The position numbers were made by a program, and so were the translations under genes. Of a stretch of DNA of 64,000 nt, positions 45,501-52,890 are shown piece by piece. Positions within the stretch are counted from its first letter, which is position 1. Each line of letters begins with the position of its first letter. The stretch lies in NCBI GenBank assembly GCA_045121595.1, contig JBGVGI010000091.1:1-64000 (forward strand). The letters run 5' to 3'. Below the pieces are notes generated by a model. It searched no databases. It was not told the DNA's origin and was given only the letters and a program-made list of their open reading frames with translations. The DNA is from Fumia sp045121595. Lineage in GTDB: Bacteria; Bacillota; Clostridia; Oscillospirales; Ruminococcaceae.

Positions 45501-47181
45501 CTTCGAGAGTAGCAAGGTTGTTGATTTCAACATCGTCTTTGTACCAAGCGTATGTCAAATCACCGTTACCTGTAGCGGAAGCTGTGAATGTAGCAACTTC
45601 ACCGTCTACGATTGTTGCTTCTGCTTTGTCCAATGTGATTACAGGAACTTCAGCAGTTTCAACGGAAGGTTCTTCAACTTCACCACCAACTGTAAAGTCA
45701 AATGTTGAACCCATGATTTCGGGCATAGGAGTGATAACTTCCATTTCGAATGTTTCTTCACTGAATGCACCAAGTACGTTCCAGTCTTCACAAGTGAATG
45801 TGCTTACGCCGGGTTTTGCATCGTCTTTAACTTTGAATGTTACTGTGAGCAAATCTTCACCAGCGGGAATATCAGTGTTAGCATCGAATGTGGGGTCACA
45901 CCAGGAAATCATAACGTTAGCGTTTTTGTTACAACCTGCAAGGTTAGGCTGCATATCAGACCAAGGTGTTGTAGCGATTTCAGTAATTTCAAATACTGTG
46001 TTATCGAATACTACTTTGAAACCAAGGCTTGAAGCGTGAACGTCTTCAGGCATTTCCATTGTCATTACAAATGTATCGCCTGCTTCACCTTCGTTAGCTG
46101 TGAATTCCCAACCGTATGTTTCAACGGGTTCTTCGGAAGGTTCTTCGGAAGGTTCTTCAGTTTTTGCTTCAACAACGTTAACAACTGTGCTTGAACCCAT
46201 GATTTCGGGCATAGGAGTGATTACTTCCATTTCATATGTTTCATCACTGAATGCACCAAGTACGTTCCAGTCTTCACATGTGAATGTGCTTGCACCCAAA
46301 ACAGCGTCTTCTTTTGCTACAAATTTAACTGTGAGCAAGTTTTCGCCAGCAGGGATATCAGTGTTAGCATCGAATGTGGGGTCACACCAGGAAATCATAA
46401 CGTTAGCGTTTTTGTTACAACCAGCCATGTTAGGCTGCATGTCAGACCAAGGTGTTGTAGGAATTTCGATAATTTCAAATACGGAGTTATCGAATACAAC
46501 TTTGAAACCAAGGCTAGAAGCGTGAACGTCTTCGGGCATATTCATTGTCATTGTGAATTCTTCGCCACGAAGAACTTCTGTAGCTGTGAATGCCCAGGGA
46601 CCAGCAGGAACTTCAGGTTCTACAGGTTCGTCGGGAGTTACAGGAGTTTTTTCGTTAACAACGTTTACAACTGCGCTTGAACCCATGATTTCGGGCATGG
46701 GAGTGATAACTTCCATTTCATATGTGTCGTAGCTGAAAGCACCGAGTACGTTCCAGTCTTCACATGTGAATGTGCTTTCACCCAAAACTGCGTCTTCTTT
46801 AGCTTTGAATGTTACTTCAAGCAAGATTTCGCCTTCGTTAATGGTTGTGTTAGCATCGAAGGTGGGGTCACACCAGGAAATCATAACGTTTGCGTTTTTG
46901 TTACAACCTGCAAGGTTAGGCTGCATATCCGTATATTTAGCGTTAGCGATGTTTGTGATTTCAAATACTGTATTATCAAATACTACTTTGAAACCAAGGC
47001 TGGATGCCAGAATTGTTTCGGGCATTTCCATTGTCATTGTAAATTCTTCGCCTTTGAGTACTTCTGTTGCGCTGAATTTCCAAGGACTTTCAGTTGTGCT
47101 TGCAAATGCTGTAGGCATAACGCTCATAGCAATGAGTACGGAGAGCACTACGGAAAGCAAGCGTTTTGCAAATTTTTTCAT
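42574..47181 (-). CDS. Giant secreted repeat protein: cohesin-like, Ig-like and novel repeats
   Basis: A 1535-aa exported protein. A signal peptide (MKKFAKRLLSV to PTAFAS) is followed by three ~150-aa copies of a cohesin-like module, each with GCNKNANVMISWCDPTFDAN, then six ~85-aa Ig-like repeats (45655-44130; pattern WYKDG, AGTY, VTNxLNGTT), then five ~103-aa repeats (44130-42577; pattern VGVAFIGDATF, NGAAGY, FKTAGNYVAFVKY) I cannot name. There is no LPxTG motif, SLH domain or dockerin, so how it stays on the cell is unclear. Codon use is strongly biased and the repeats are near identical in DNA, suggesting very high expression. ATG 47181 has GGAGG seven bases upstream. It is probably an adhesin, sheath or scaffold component. 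Confidence 0.85.
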   Translation of the reverse strand: MKKFAKRLLSVVLSVLIAMSVMPTAFASTTESPWKFSATEVLKGEEFTMTMEMPETILASSLGFKVVFDNTVFEITNIANAKYTDMQPNLAGCNKNANVMISWCDPTFDANTTINEGEILLEVTFKAKEDAVLGESTFTCEDWNVLGAFSYDTYEMEVITPMPEIMGSSAVVNVVNEKTPVTPDEPVEPEVPAGPWAFTATEVLRGEEFTMTMNMPEDVHASSLGFKVVFDNSVFEIIEIPTTPWSDMQPNMAGCNKNANVMISWCDPTFDANTDIPAGENLLTVKFVAKEDAVLGASTFTCEDWNVLGAFSDETYEMEVITPMPEIMGSSTVVNVVEAKTEEPSEEPSEEPVETYGWEFTANEGEAGDTFVMTMEMPEDVHASSLGFKVVFDNTVFEITEIATTPWSDMQPNLAGCNKNANVMISWCDPTFDANTDIPAGEDLLTVTFKVKDDAKPGVSTFTCEDWNVLGAFSEETFEMEVITPMPEIMGSTFDFTVGGEVEEPSVETAEVPVITLDKAEATIVDGEVATFTASATGNGDLTYAWYKDDVEINNLATLEATEAGTYKVVVTNTLNGTTATAEATVTVTVLAKATAPVVTVEDATIYEGETGTLTATASGNGELSYVWYKDGAVVGDVASIKVSEAGTYTVEVTNALNGTTAKASATATVTVLAKATAPVLTVPSSVTMYEGNVETITVLATANGALTYTWYNEAGEEIGNEASIEVSEAGAYKVVVKNSLNETTASAEAIVEVTVLENATVPTVTVADVTILAGDKGVLEAVVENANGEVDYEWRFNGEVVGDAATLVVTEAGEYTVKVTNTLYEKVEEASATAVVTVLDRADAPVITAEPEDATIFDDEEATLEVVAEANGALSYQWYKDGVAIEGATEATYVTAEAGEYYAVVTNELNGTTATTETVKVTVVVLEHADVPVITDEPEDAYILEGETATLAVEAVANGELAYQWYKDGVAIEGATEATYETAEAGEYYAVVTNTLNGETTETETVKVTVTVTEVIPFFAPELTFADRTMSLVLNSATTAKVGYAFIGNAEFDAECPDWDTFVALGKEYADINGAAGYVVTSDFTERTFKTAGKYAAFVKYTDFDGVTHADYYVFEVVAPEFTAPEFTYADRVLTLVPNDAASAKVGVAFIGDATFAVGTDAWEKFVELGMAKADVNGAAGYVEYADFTEKVFKTAGNYVAFVKYPNGVGTSETAYFTFEVIAPDFTAPAFAVEGRTLSIVNNDAASVKVGVAYIGDATFAVGTDGWDKFVELGMAEADFNGAAGYATYANFTSKTFRTAGNYVAFAKYENAVGTTVTDYYAFEIVVTPVAAPVLTFEDNKFALNTGDVTSWRMGVAFIGNSDFDVTCPDWDAFVALGKQYANMNGNGGYVTYVNDCPTKTYKTAGNYVAFVKYANALGDTVVDYYIFNIPAFGAPELVFEDNTLTLVTNEAQPPVKVGVAYIGDQTFEVGVDNWNEFVAMGGEYTELNGASGYVVSSAFTSKTYRTIGNYVAFVKYANNYGTTMSNYMTFTVA

Positions 47182-47325
47182 ACATTTACCTCCAATTTTT
47201 TTTGGCATTTTAGGTTAAAAATAAGTTACTTATAACCTCCCCTCATATTACGACACAAATGCCGTTTGCCGTAATAAATGTTTTTGTGCCTTATGTAAAA
47301 TGTAAAAACATTTAACAACAGGTTT

Positions 47326-47363
47326 AATACCGATATCTTATATTGACAGACAATATCGGTATT
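47326..47363 (-). promoter_or_regulatory. 5'-end stem-loop of the repeat-protein mRNA
   Basis: A perfect 11-bp stem (47326-47336 with 47353-47363) begins about at the predicted transcript start, so the mRNA would open with a hairpin, a known way to protect 5' ends. The untranslated leader is about 180 nt. Confidence 0.55.
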
Positions 47364-47367
47364 TATC

Positions 47368-47396
47368 ATTATATCATTAAAATTGCAAATTGTAAA
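47368..47396 (-). promoter_or_regulatory. Promoter of the repeat-protein gene
   Basis: Minus strand TTTACA (47396-47391), 17-nt spacer, TATAAT (47373-47368). Confidence 0.75.
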
Positions 47397-47414
47397 TAAA
47401 ATTAACTAAAACAT

Positions 47415-47448
47415 AATGCACAAAAAACTGTCTTGTTTTTTGTGCATT
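47415..47448 (-). terminator. Terminator after the FrhB-type gene
   Basis: A perfect 14-bp stem (47415-47428 with 47435-47448) with a 6-nt loop directly after the stop at 47452. It contains an A/T run inside the stem; only a short U-rich run follows. Confidence 0.7.
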
Positions 47449-47451
47449 AAT

Positions 47452-48585
47452 TCATCTTTTTATTAATTTTTTTATAAAGCGTTTTAATCGTGTTTTCACG
47501 TTGTATCCACCGTACACTTTTGCGATATAGGGAAAACCATTTTTCATATAATCTTCCCAGAATTTCAAAACGTCTTTCTGAGGTTTTGTAGGCCTGTAAA
47601 GATTAGGATTTTTAACCTTGGCATCTTCTAATTTTTCGTCGGACAACAAAAGCTTTTCCTTAGCATTTTCAAAAAGTTTTTCACCTTTTTGAGAATTTAC
47701 AAGAACAAGTGAAACTCCTTTCTCATCAGAGAAATCAGGAGTTACGCCTTCTATTCCCCAGAAGTCGGCAATCGTGATATCCGAGCACCTCGGAGTATTT
47801 GCATATTTGCACTCATAACAGGATGGACGAAGACAAGCGTCAGTATAGAAAACGTTTTTCCATATTCGCATAAGAGAAGTTTCTATCTCTTCCCTGCCGT
47901 TTTCATAAACTGCCTTTTCATAATGCCCCCATCCGAGGTCTTTGGGACGGTGGTAATACATAGCAACACGGGAATGACGTTTTTTCTCAATAAAAGAGAT
48001 GTATTCAGAGAAAAGTTTAGGACTTAACACCCCATGACAAAGGATATCAACGAGAAAGAGATTTTCATTTTCACCGACAAAATTTCTCACGGCGTCAACC
48101 TGACATGGTGTTCCTGTAAAAAGAACCTGTTTATTATCATCAACGTCCTTTTTTATCTTTAAGAAAATATCTTCCATATCACTCTGGGAGTATTTTGAGT
48201 TTTTACATAAGTCACGTTCTTTTTCGTCTTCGGCGCGGGTATGCACGGCTTTTAAATCATCGTTGAATTTTACGCCGTAAACCACACCGCCATTATTCAA
48301 AACAACGTCTGAAAGCACGGTAAAAGCGCCACCTGATGCACTTTTTTCACGGACACTGTCAGATGCTTTTGCCGCATAGACGGTCGGAACGTTTTTCACC
48401 TTAATCTCATTCTGGAAAGCACAGCTTTTTTTACAAAGTCCGCACTCAACACACTTTTCACCGTCAATTTCAGGATAAGAAAATCCCTTTTCATCTGGCT
48501 TTATACTTATAGCACCAAACGGGCAAACGTTTTTACAGGCTGTACATCCACAACATAAGGATTCATTTTCCACTAATTTAAACAT
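47452..48585 (-). CDS. 4Fe-4S/FrhB-domain oxidoreductase (F420 hydrogenase beta-like)
   Basis: A 377-aa protein: two 4Fe-4S motifs (CCGCTACKNVCP near residues 11-22 and CVECGLCKKSC near 40-50) followed by the FrhB N and C domains (GTPCQVDAVRN, DILCHGV, RCSDITIADFWG). The family uses reduced ferredoxin and flavin. Members in surface polysaccharide loci commonly sit beside pyruvyl transferases, as here, and probably modify a sugar or lipid carrier. It lies 8 nt after the LCP gene. Confidence 0.85.
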   Translation of the reverse strand: MFKLVENESLCCGCTACKNVCPFGAISIKPDEKGFSYPEIDGEKCVECGLCKKSCAFQNEIKVKNVPTVYAAKASDSVREKSASGGAFTVLSDVVLNNGGVVYGVKFNDDLKAVHTRAEDEKERDLCKNSKYSQSDMEDIFLKIKKDVDDNKQVLFTGTPCQVDAVRNFVGENENLFLVDILCHGVLSPKLFSEYISFIEKKRHSRVAMYYHRPKDLGWGHYEKAVYENGREEIETSLMRIWKNVFYTDACLRPSCYECKYANTPRCSDITIADFWGIEGVTPDFSDEKGVSLVLVNSQKGEKLFENAKEKLLLSDEKLEDAKVKNPNLYRPTKPQKDVLKFWEDYMKNGFPYIAKVYGGYNVKTRLKRFIKKLIKR

Positions 48586-48593
48586 AAAACCAC

Positions 48594-49580
48594 CTAATTT
48601 TCTTTGATGAATGAATGAAGATTTTCGGTAGCGGTATCAAGGTCGTAAATATAGTACCAGGTACCGTTAATCATAGCATCATTTCCGCTTTTAGGTCTGC
48701 AATCCGAAGTCGGCAGACTGAAGCTTTCGATACGCGGAAGATTTTTGGCAGTCCACAATGCAATATCAAGAATTTCGTAGTCTGTAAGACTTGTCTTGCA
48801 GTTTTCACAAAGCATCTTGATAATATGGTCGTAATCTAAAAGTTTATCAAGTTTTTTAACTCTTTCATAAGCCGCAATCAAAACTTCCTTCTGACGGTTT
48901 CCGCGCTGAACGTCCCCACCGGGGCTATATCGGTTACGGGAATACGCCAAAGCCTGAGAACCCGTTAAAATCTGCTTACCGGGTGCTTTGATATCTTCGC
49001 AGGGCACACCTACACCACGAAGTGAATGGGTATAGTTTTCGTTCATTACCCTCATTTCACTTTCGTCAACGTCAATTTCAACACCGCCTATGTAGTCGAT
49101 AAGCTTTACAAACTGCATATAGTTTACCGAAACGTAATCGGTGATGTCCATATCAAAATTCTGATTAATGGTCTTTACGGCAAGTTCCGCACCGCCGTAA
49201 GAATGGGCGTGAGTAAGCTTATCGTTAAACGTATTGCCATTACCTCTGTCAATTTTCACATAAGTATCTCTGGCAATCGAAGAAAGCTTTAACTTTTTAT
49301 GCTCACGGTCAATAGTGAGAATCATAACGGCATCCGAGCGTCCGTTTTTACCGTCGCCGAAATCTCTTTTAATATCAAGTCCAAGCAAAGCAATATTCGT
49401 AACCTTATGATTTTCAAAAGGTACGAGATTCACAGAAACGTTCTGCGGATTAAACTCGGTGTCCGTATTTACCTTGCCCATATAATTAAACTTAACCCAT
49501 AAGAAAACACCAAGAAGTATTGCAATGATTAAAGCAAAAATAATTATAAAAGTTATAAGAATTTTTTTACCGGTTTTCAT
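48594..49580 (-). CDS. LytR-CpsA-Psr (LCP) family cell-wall polymer ligase
   Basis: A 328-aa protein with one N-terminal TM segment (about residues 6-28) and an extracellular LCP domain: RSDAVMILTID, LSSIARDTYV near 105 and SRNRYSPGGDVQRGNRQ near 210. LCP enzymes attach undecaprenyl-linked polymers such as capsule to peptidoglycan. It stands upstream of the polysaccharide genes and is the likely attachment enzyme for their product. Confidence 0.94.
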   Translation of the reverse strand: MKTGKKILITFIIIFALIIAILLGVFLWVKFNYMGKVNTDTEFNPQNVSVNLVPFENHKVTNIALLGLDIKRDFGDGKNGRSDAVMILTIDREHKKLKLSSIARDTYVKIDRGNGNTFNDKLTHAHSYGGAELAVKTINQNFDMDITDYVSVNYMQFVKLIDYIGGVEIDVDESEMRVMNENYTHSLRGVGVPCEDIKAPGKQILTGSQALAYSRNRYSPGGDVQRGNRQKEVLIAAYERVKKLDKLLDYDHIIKMLCENCKTSLTDYEILDIALWTAKNLPRIESFSLPTSDCRPKSGNDAMINGTWYYIYDLDTATENLHSFIKEN

Positions 49581-49622
49581 ATTTACGCCTCAATTCGTTA
49601 ACTTATTTAATTTAATAACCAT

Positions 49623-49650
49623 ATTATATCATATTTTTTAAAAGTTACAA
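49623..49650 (-). promoter_or_regulatory. Promoter of the LCP gene
   Basis: Minus strand TTGTAA (49650-49645), 16-nt spacer, TATAAT (49628-49623). The -35 overlaps the 3' end of birA. Confidence 0.65.
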
Positions 49651-50429
49651 GGTCTGATGCTTATTTCTCCACCTATTACTTTTTTCTCGTCACCGTTATC
49701 GTCAAGGACTATGAGATATCCGTTCTCGTCAACACCTTTAAGTATTGCTTCGTAGCTGTCATCAAGCCCTATGACACGGATTTTTTCATCTATCATAAAA
49801 AGCCTTTTTGAATATTCACAAAGCATTTCACTTTTATTCTGAGGAAAATTCTTATAATATTTACTGAAATTCTTTAAAAGAGTTGCAGTAAACTCTGCCC
49901 TGTCGCAACGTATACCCGTTTCGGAGAACAAAGAGGTGGCAATATCACGAAGGTCGTCAGGGAAATCATCGGTGCCGTGCAGAATATTCACGCCAATCCC
50001 AACTATGACGTAGTCACAGGTAGCATCAGCTTTAAGTGTAGATTCCGTGAGTATACCGCAGATTTTTTTACCGTTAAGATAGATATCGTTCGGCCATTTG
50101 ATAGCAGTCTTCACACCCGTAATATCAAGAATGGTATCGTACACCGCCATTGCCGCTAAAAGCGTAACGGAGTTTACTTCACTTACAAAAAATCTAGGTC
50201 TAAGAATTAAAGAAAGATATACCCCTTTACCCGCTAAGGATAAAAAGCTTCTGTCAAGTCTGCCTCTGCCTTTTTGCTGACTGTCGGCAACCACAACCGA
50301 ATTCTCCTTAGCTCCATTCTGTGCCAGAGTTTTCGCATAATCATTTGTAGAACCGATACTTTCAAAAAAAGTAACGTCAAAGCTTTCGTCGAGAAAAGAT
50401 TTTATTTTTTCTGCAGAATATTTTTCCAT
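49638..50429 (-). CDS. birA: Biotin-protein ligase BirA (no DNA-binding domain)
   Basis: A 263-aa group I biotin-[acetyl-CoA carboxylase] ligase: GSTNDYAK near residue 26, GRGRLDR near 54, KWPNDIYLNGKKICGIL near 105 and VGIGVNI near 135. It lacks the N-terminal HTH of bifunctional BirA, so it should not repress biotin genes. It activates biotin and attaches it to carrier proteins. Start ATG 50429 has AGAGG seven bases upstream; an in-frame start 60 nt earlier lacks a ribosome site. Confidence 0.94.
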   Translation of the reverse strand: MEKYSAEKIKSFLDESFDVTFFESIGSTNDYAKTLAQNGAKENSVVVADSQQKGRGRLDRSFLSLAGKGVYLSLILRPRFFVSEVNSVTLLAAMAVYDTILDITGVKTAIKWPNDIYLNGKKICGILTESTLKADATCDYVIVGIGVNILHGTDDFPDDLRDIATSLFSETGIRCDRAEFTATLLKNFSKYYKNFPQNKSEMLCEYSKRLFMIDEKIRVIGLDDSYEAILKGVDENGYLIVLDDNGDEKKVIGGEISIRPCNF

Positions 50430-50525
50430 ATAATACCTCTGTTTATCAAAAGTCAACTTTATTATATCACAATTCTTTTTCTTTTTCAAAAAAATCTAAA
50501 ATATAACATTTTAAAGCCGACAATC

Positions 50526-50554
50526 TTTTCATTTACCATTTAGTAAAATAAAAT
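50526..50554 (+). promoter_or_regulatory. Possible promoter of spoIIE
   Basis: TTTTCA (50526-50531), 17-nt spacer, TAAAAT (50549-50554), about 28 nt before the ATG. The -35 is weak, as expected for an activated (Spo0A-type) promoter, but no clear 0A box was found. Confidence 0.35.
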
Positions 50555-50581
50555 TAAGTCTAAATGAAAGGTTGTTAAAAT

Positions 50582-52873
50582 ATGAAAAGTGTCCCCCTTT
50601 TGAAAACAAAGTCTGATACTGTTACCGAGAACGTAAAGTACCTGATAACGGCTTTGTTTTCTCTGCTAATTTCAAACGTGAATTTACTCTCTTCAATGTC
50701 ACCGTTTGCCGTGGCATTCTCCGCAGCACTTCCGTTAAACTATTCGGTGAGCGCAGTTATAGGTGCCGTAACAGGCTACGGATTTTTTGGAAGCTTCCCC
50801 GAAAACTTAGTTTACATAGCATCTTTATTCGCTATATTGGGTGTAAAGAGTATTACTTTACAAATAGGGAGATTTAAAGGCAATCCCCTTTTGTTATCGG
50901 CTTTATCCGCCTTTATACTTGGGCTTTTCCTGATAATGAGAAACGTTATACTTGACAGTGGCACTATTGACCTTATATTCTGTATCTGCGAAAGCATTAT
51001 GGGAAGTGCTTTTACCTATTTTTCTTTTTTCGCTTTCAGAGCAATATCGTATGGGAGAAAAATTTACGATACTGCTACCGTTGAACGCACAAGCACCATT
51101 ATCATACTGCTTACGGGACTTTTAAGCCTTTGCAAAATATCTGTATTTGTTTTTAACCTTGGAAGAATTACGGCGGTTGTGATACTTCTGGCAATAGCAA
51201 GAAAAAAAGGAGTGTCACCCACCTCGGTTATCGGACTTCTGTTTGCAGTAATTCTGACTCTTCATTCACCCGAATTCACTTTATCAGCAGGTATTATTGC
51301 AGTAGCTTCCATGATATCAGCTTACTTTGCACACTTTGGAAAGCTCACTCAATCGGCATTTTTCATCCTTACCTATACCGTCGGAATAATGGTAACAAAC
51401 AGTTCCACATCCACCATAGAAGGTGCATTTGATATGCTTTTCGGCACGGGGATTTTTATGGTAATTCCCGAAGCCTACCTTGAAAAAATCGGAAAAACTG
51501 CAAACAAATACAGAAACTTAAGTTGCAGTGAAAATAAAAGAACCTGTTCAAAGCTTCTGTTTGCTTCAAAAACTTTAAACGATATACACAAATCAGTGGA
51601 TGCGGTTTCCGAAAAGCTCAAAAATACGGGTATCACTAACGTTTCAAAAGTATATGAAAAAACTGCCGATACCGTTTGCAAAAGATGTGGGCTCAAACTT
51701 TTCTGTTGGGAAACAAATTACAACACCACTCTTGATTCCTTTTACAAGTTTAACGATATTCTCGAAAAGAATTCAGAAATTACAAAAGACGACCTCTCCG
51801 CCTTTTTCAACACTCAGTGTGCAAAGCCTGAAGATATCGTCCGAACTGTAAACGGATATTACCACGAATATCTATCTAATAAAAATGCAACCCGTAAAAT
51901 TATGAATGCGAAGCAGGTAGCCGCCGAACAACTTGAGGGAATTGCCGATATGCTTTCTGAAATGAGTGAAGAAATAAGTGAAACTTCGTTTATAAATCCA
52001 AAACTATCAGAGACGGCGTTCGGTATATTCGCAGAGCTTGGAGAAAATCCCGATGAAGTTTATTGTATCACCGACCGATACGACAGGATGAGAGTGGAAG
52101 TTTATAAGAAATCCCGCCCCGAAACAAATTCAGAACTTCTCACAGAAGAATTAAGCCTTGCTTTGGGACGTGAATTTTCCTGTCCAAGTATAGTTACCGC
52201 CGAAGATACCACAAAAATTTCTTTTTTCGAAAAAGCAAAATACACTCTTGATTTCGCAGCGGGACAGATAAACTCAAAAAACCAGAAAATCTCGGGCGAC
52301 TGCTACGAGTATTTTACAGACGGAAGAGGTTTTGCTCATCTTATTCTGAGTGACGGTATGGGCAACGGAGGTCGTGCCGCAGTTGACTCTATTATGACCT
52401 GTAATTTTATACTTAAGCTTTTAAAGGCGGGATTCGGGTTTAATGCGGCACTGAAGCTTATAAACAGTGCGCTTCTGGTCAAAGCGGGTGAGGAGTCCCT
52501 TGCTACCCTCGATATAGGATGTATAGACCTTTACACGGGCGTTACACGTTTTCTTAAAGCGGGTGCCTCTGCTTCTTTCGTGACGCGAAACAAAAAAACG
52601 GTTATGGTGGGCGCCGATTCCCTGCCCGTCGGAATTTTACAGGGAATTTCATATAACGAAAATGAAATAAAGCTTCAGGAAAACGACCTTATAGTTATGG
52701 TGACGGACGGTGCTGTATCTATTACTCCTGAATGGCTTAAAGATGAAATTTCTCTTTTATCAGAATTACCTCCAAAAGAAATAGCAACTAAAATCGCAAC
52801 ACTTGCCAAAAAAAGAAACGGAGAAAACGACGATGATATAACAGTTTTAGCGGCAAAAATAAAAGTGGTGTAG
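50582..52873 (+). CDS. spoIIE: Stage II sporulation protein E, PP2C phosphatase
   Basis: A 763-aa SpoIIE: about ten membrane segments in residues 20-300, a central regulatory region with a cysteine cluster (CKRCGLKLFCWE near 370), and a C-terminal PP2C domain starting near 555 (SGDCYEYF, LSDGMGNGGRAAVDS, VMVTDGAVS, NDDDITVLAAK). In Bacillus it sits at the polar septum and dephosphorylates SpoIIAA to activate sigma-F in the forespore. Its presence marks the host as an endospore former. All metal-binding Asp motifs are present. The stop codon is TAG. Confidence 0.96.
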   Translation: MKSVPLLKTKSDTVTENVKYLITALFSLLISNVNLLSSMSPFAVAFSAALPLNYSVSAVIGAVTGYGFFGSFPENLVYIASLFAILGVKSITLQIGRFKGNPLLLSALSAFILGLFLIMRNVILDSGTIDLIFCICESIMGSAFTYFSFFAFRAISYGRKIYDTATVERTSTIIILLTGLLSLCKISVFVFNLGRITAVVILLAIARKKGVSPTSVIGLLFAVILTLHSPEFTLSAGIIAVASMISAYFAHFGKLTQSAFFILTYTVGIMVTNSSTSTIEGAFDMLFGTGIFMVIPEAYLEKIGKTANKYRNLSCSENKRTCSKLLFASKTLNDIHKSVDAVSEKLKNTGITNVSKVYEKTADTVCKRCGLKLFCWETNYNTTLDSFYKFNDILEKNSEITKDDLSAFFNTQCAKPEDIVRTVNGYYHEYLSNKNATRKIMNAKQVAAEQLEGIADMLSEMSEEISETSFINPKLSETAFGIFAELGENPDEVYCITDRYDRMRVEVYKKSRPETNSELLTEELSLALGREFSCPSIVTAEDTTKISFFEKAKYTLDFAAGQINSKNQKISGDCYEYFTDGRGFAHLILSDGMGNGGRAAVDSIMTCNFILKLLKAGFGFNAALKLINSALLVKAGEESLATLDIGCIDLYTGVTRFLKAGASASFVTRNKKTVMVGADSLPVGILQGISYNENEIKLQENDLIVMVTDGAVSITPEWLKDEISLLSELPPKEIATKIATLAKKRNGENDDDITVLAAKIKVV

Positions 52874-52890
52874 TTTTCTACACCACTTTT
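52861..52890. terminator. Bidirectional terminator
   Basis: A stem formed by 52861-52873 and its complement at 52878-52890 (loop TTTT), containing the spoIIE stop codon and followed by T-runs. It serves the convergent spoIIE and pseudokinase genes. Confidence 0.85.

Noticed and set aside
42574..47181. Regular DNA repeats that could suggest a CRISPR array
   Set aside because: The periods (about 250, 310 and 430 nt) are far longer than CRISPR units and correspond to protein domains.
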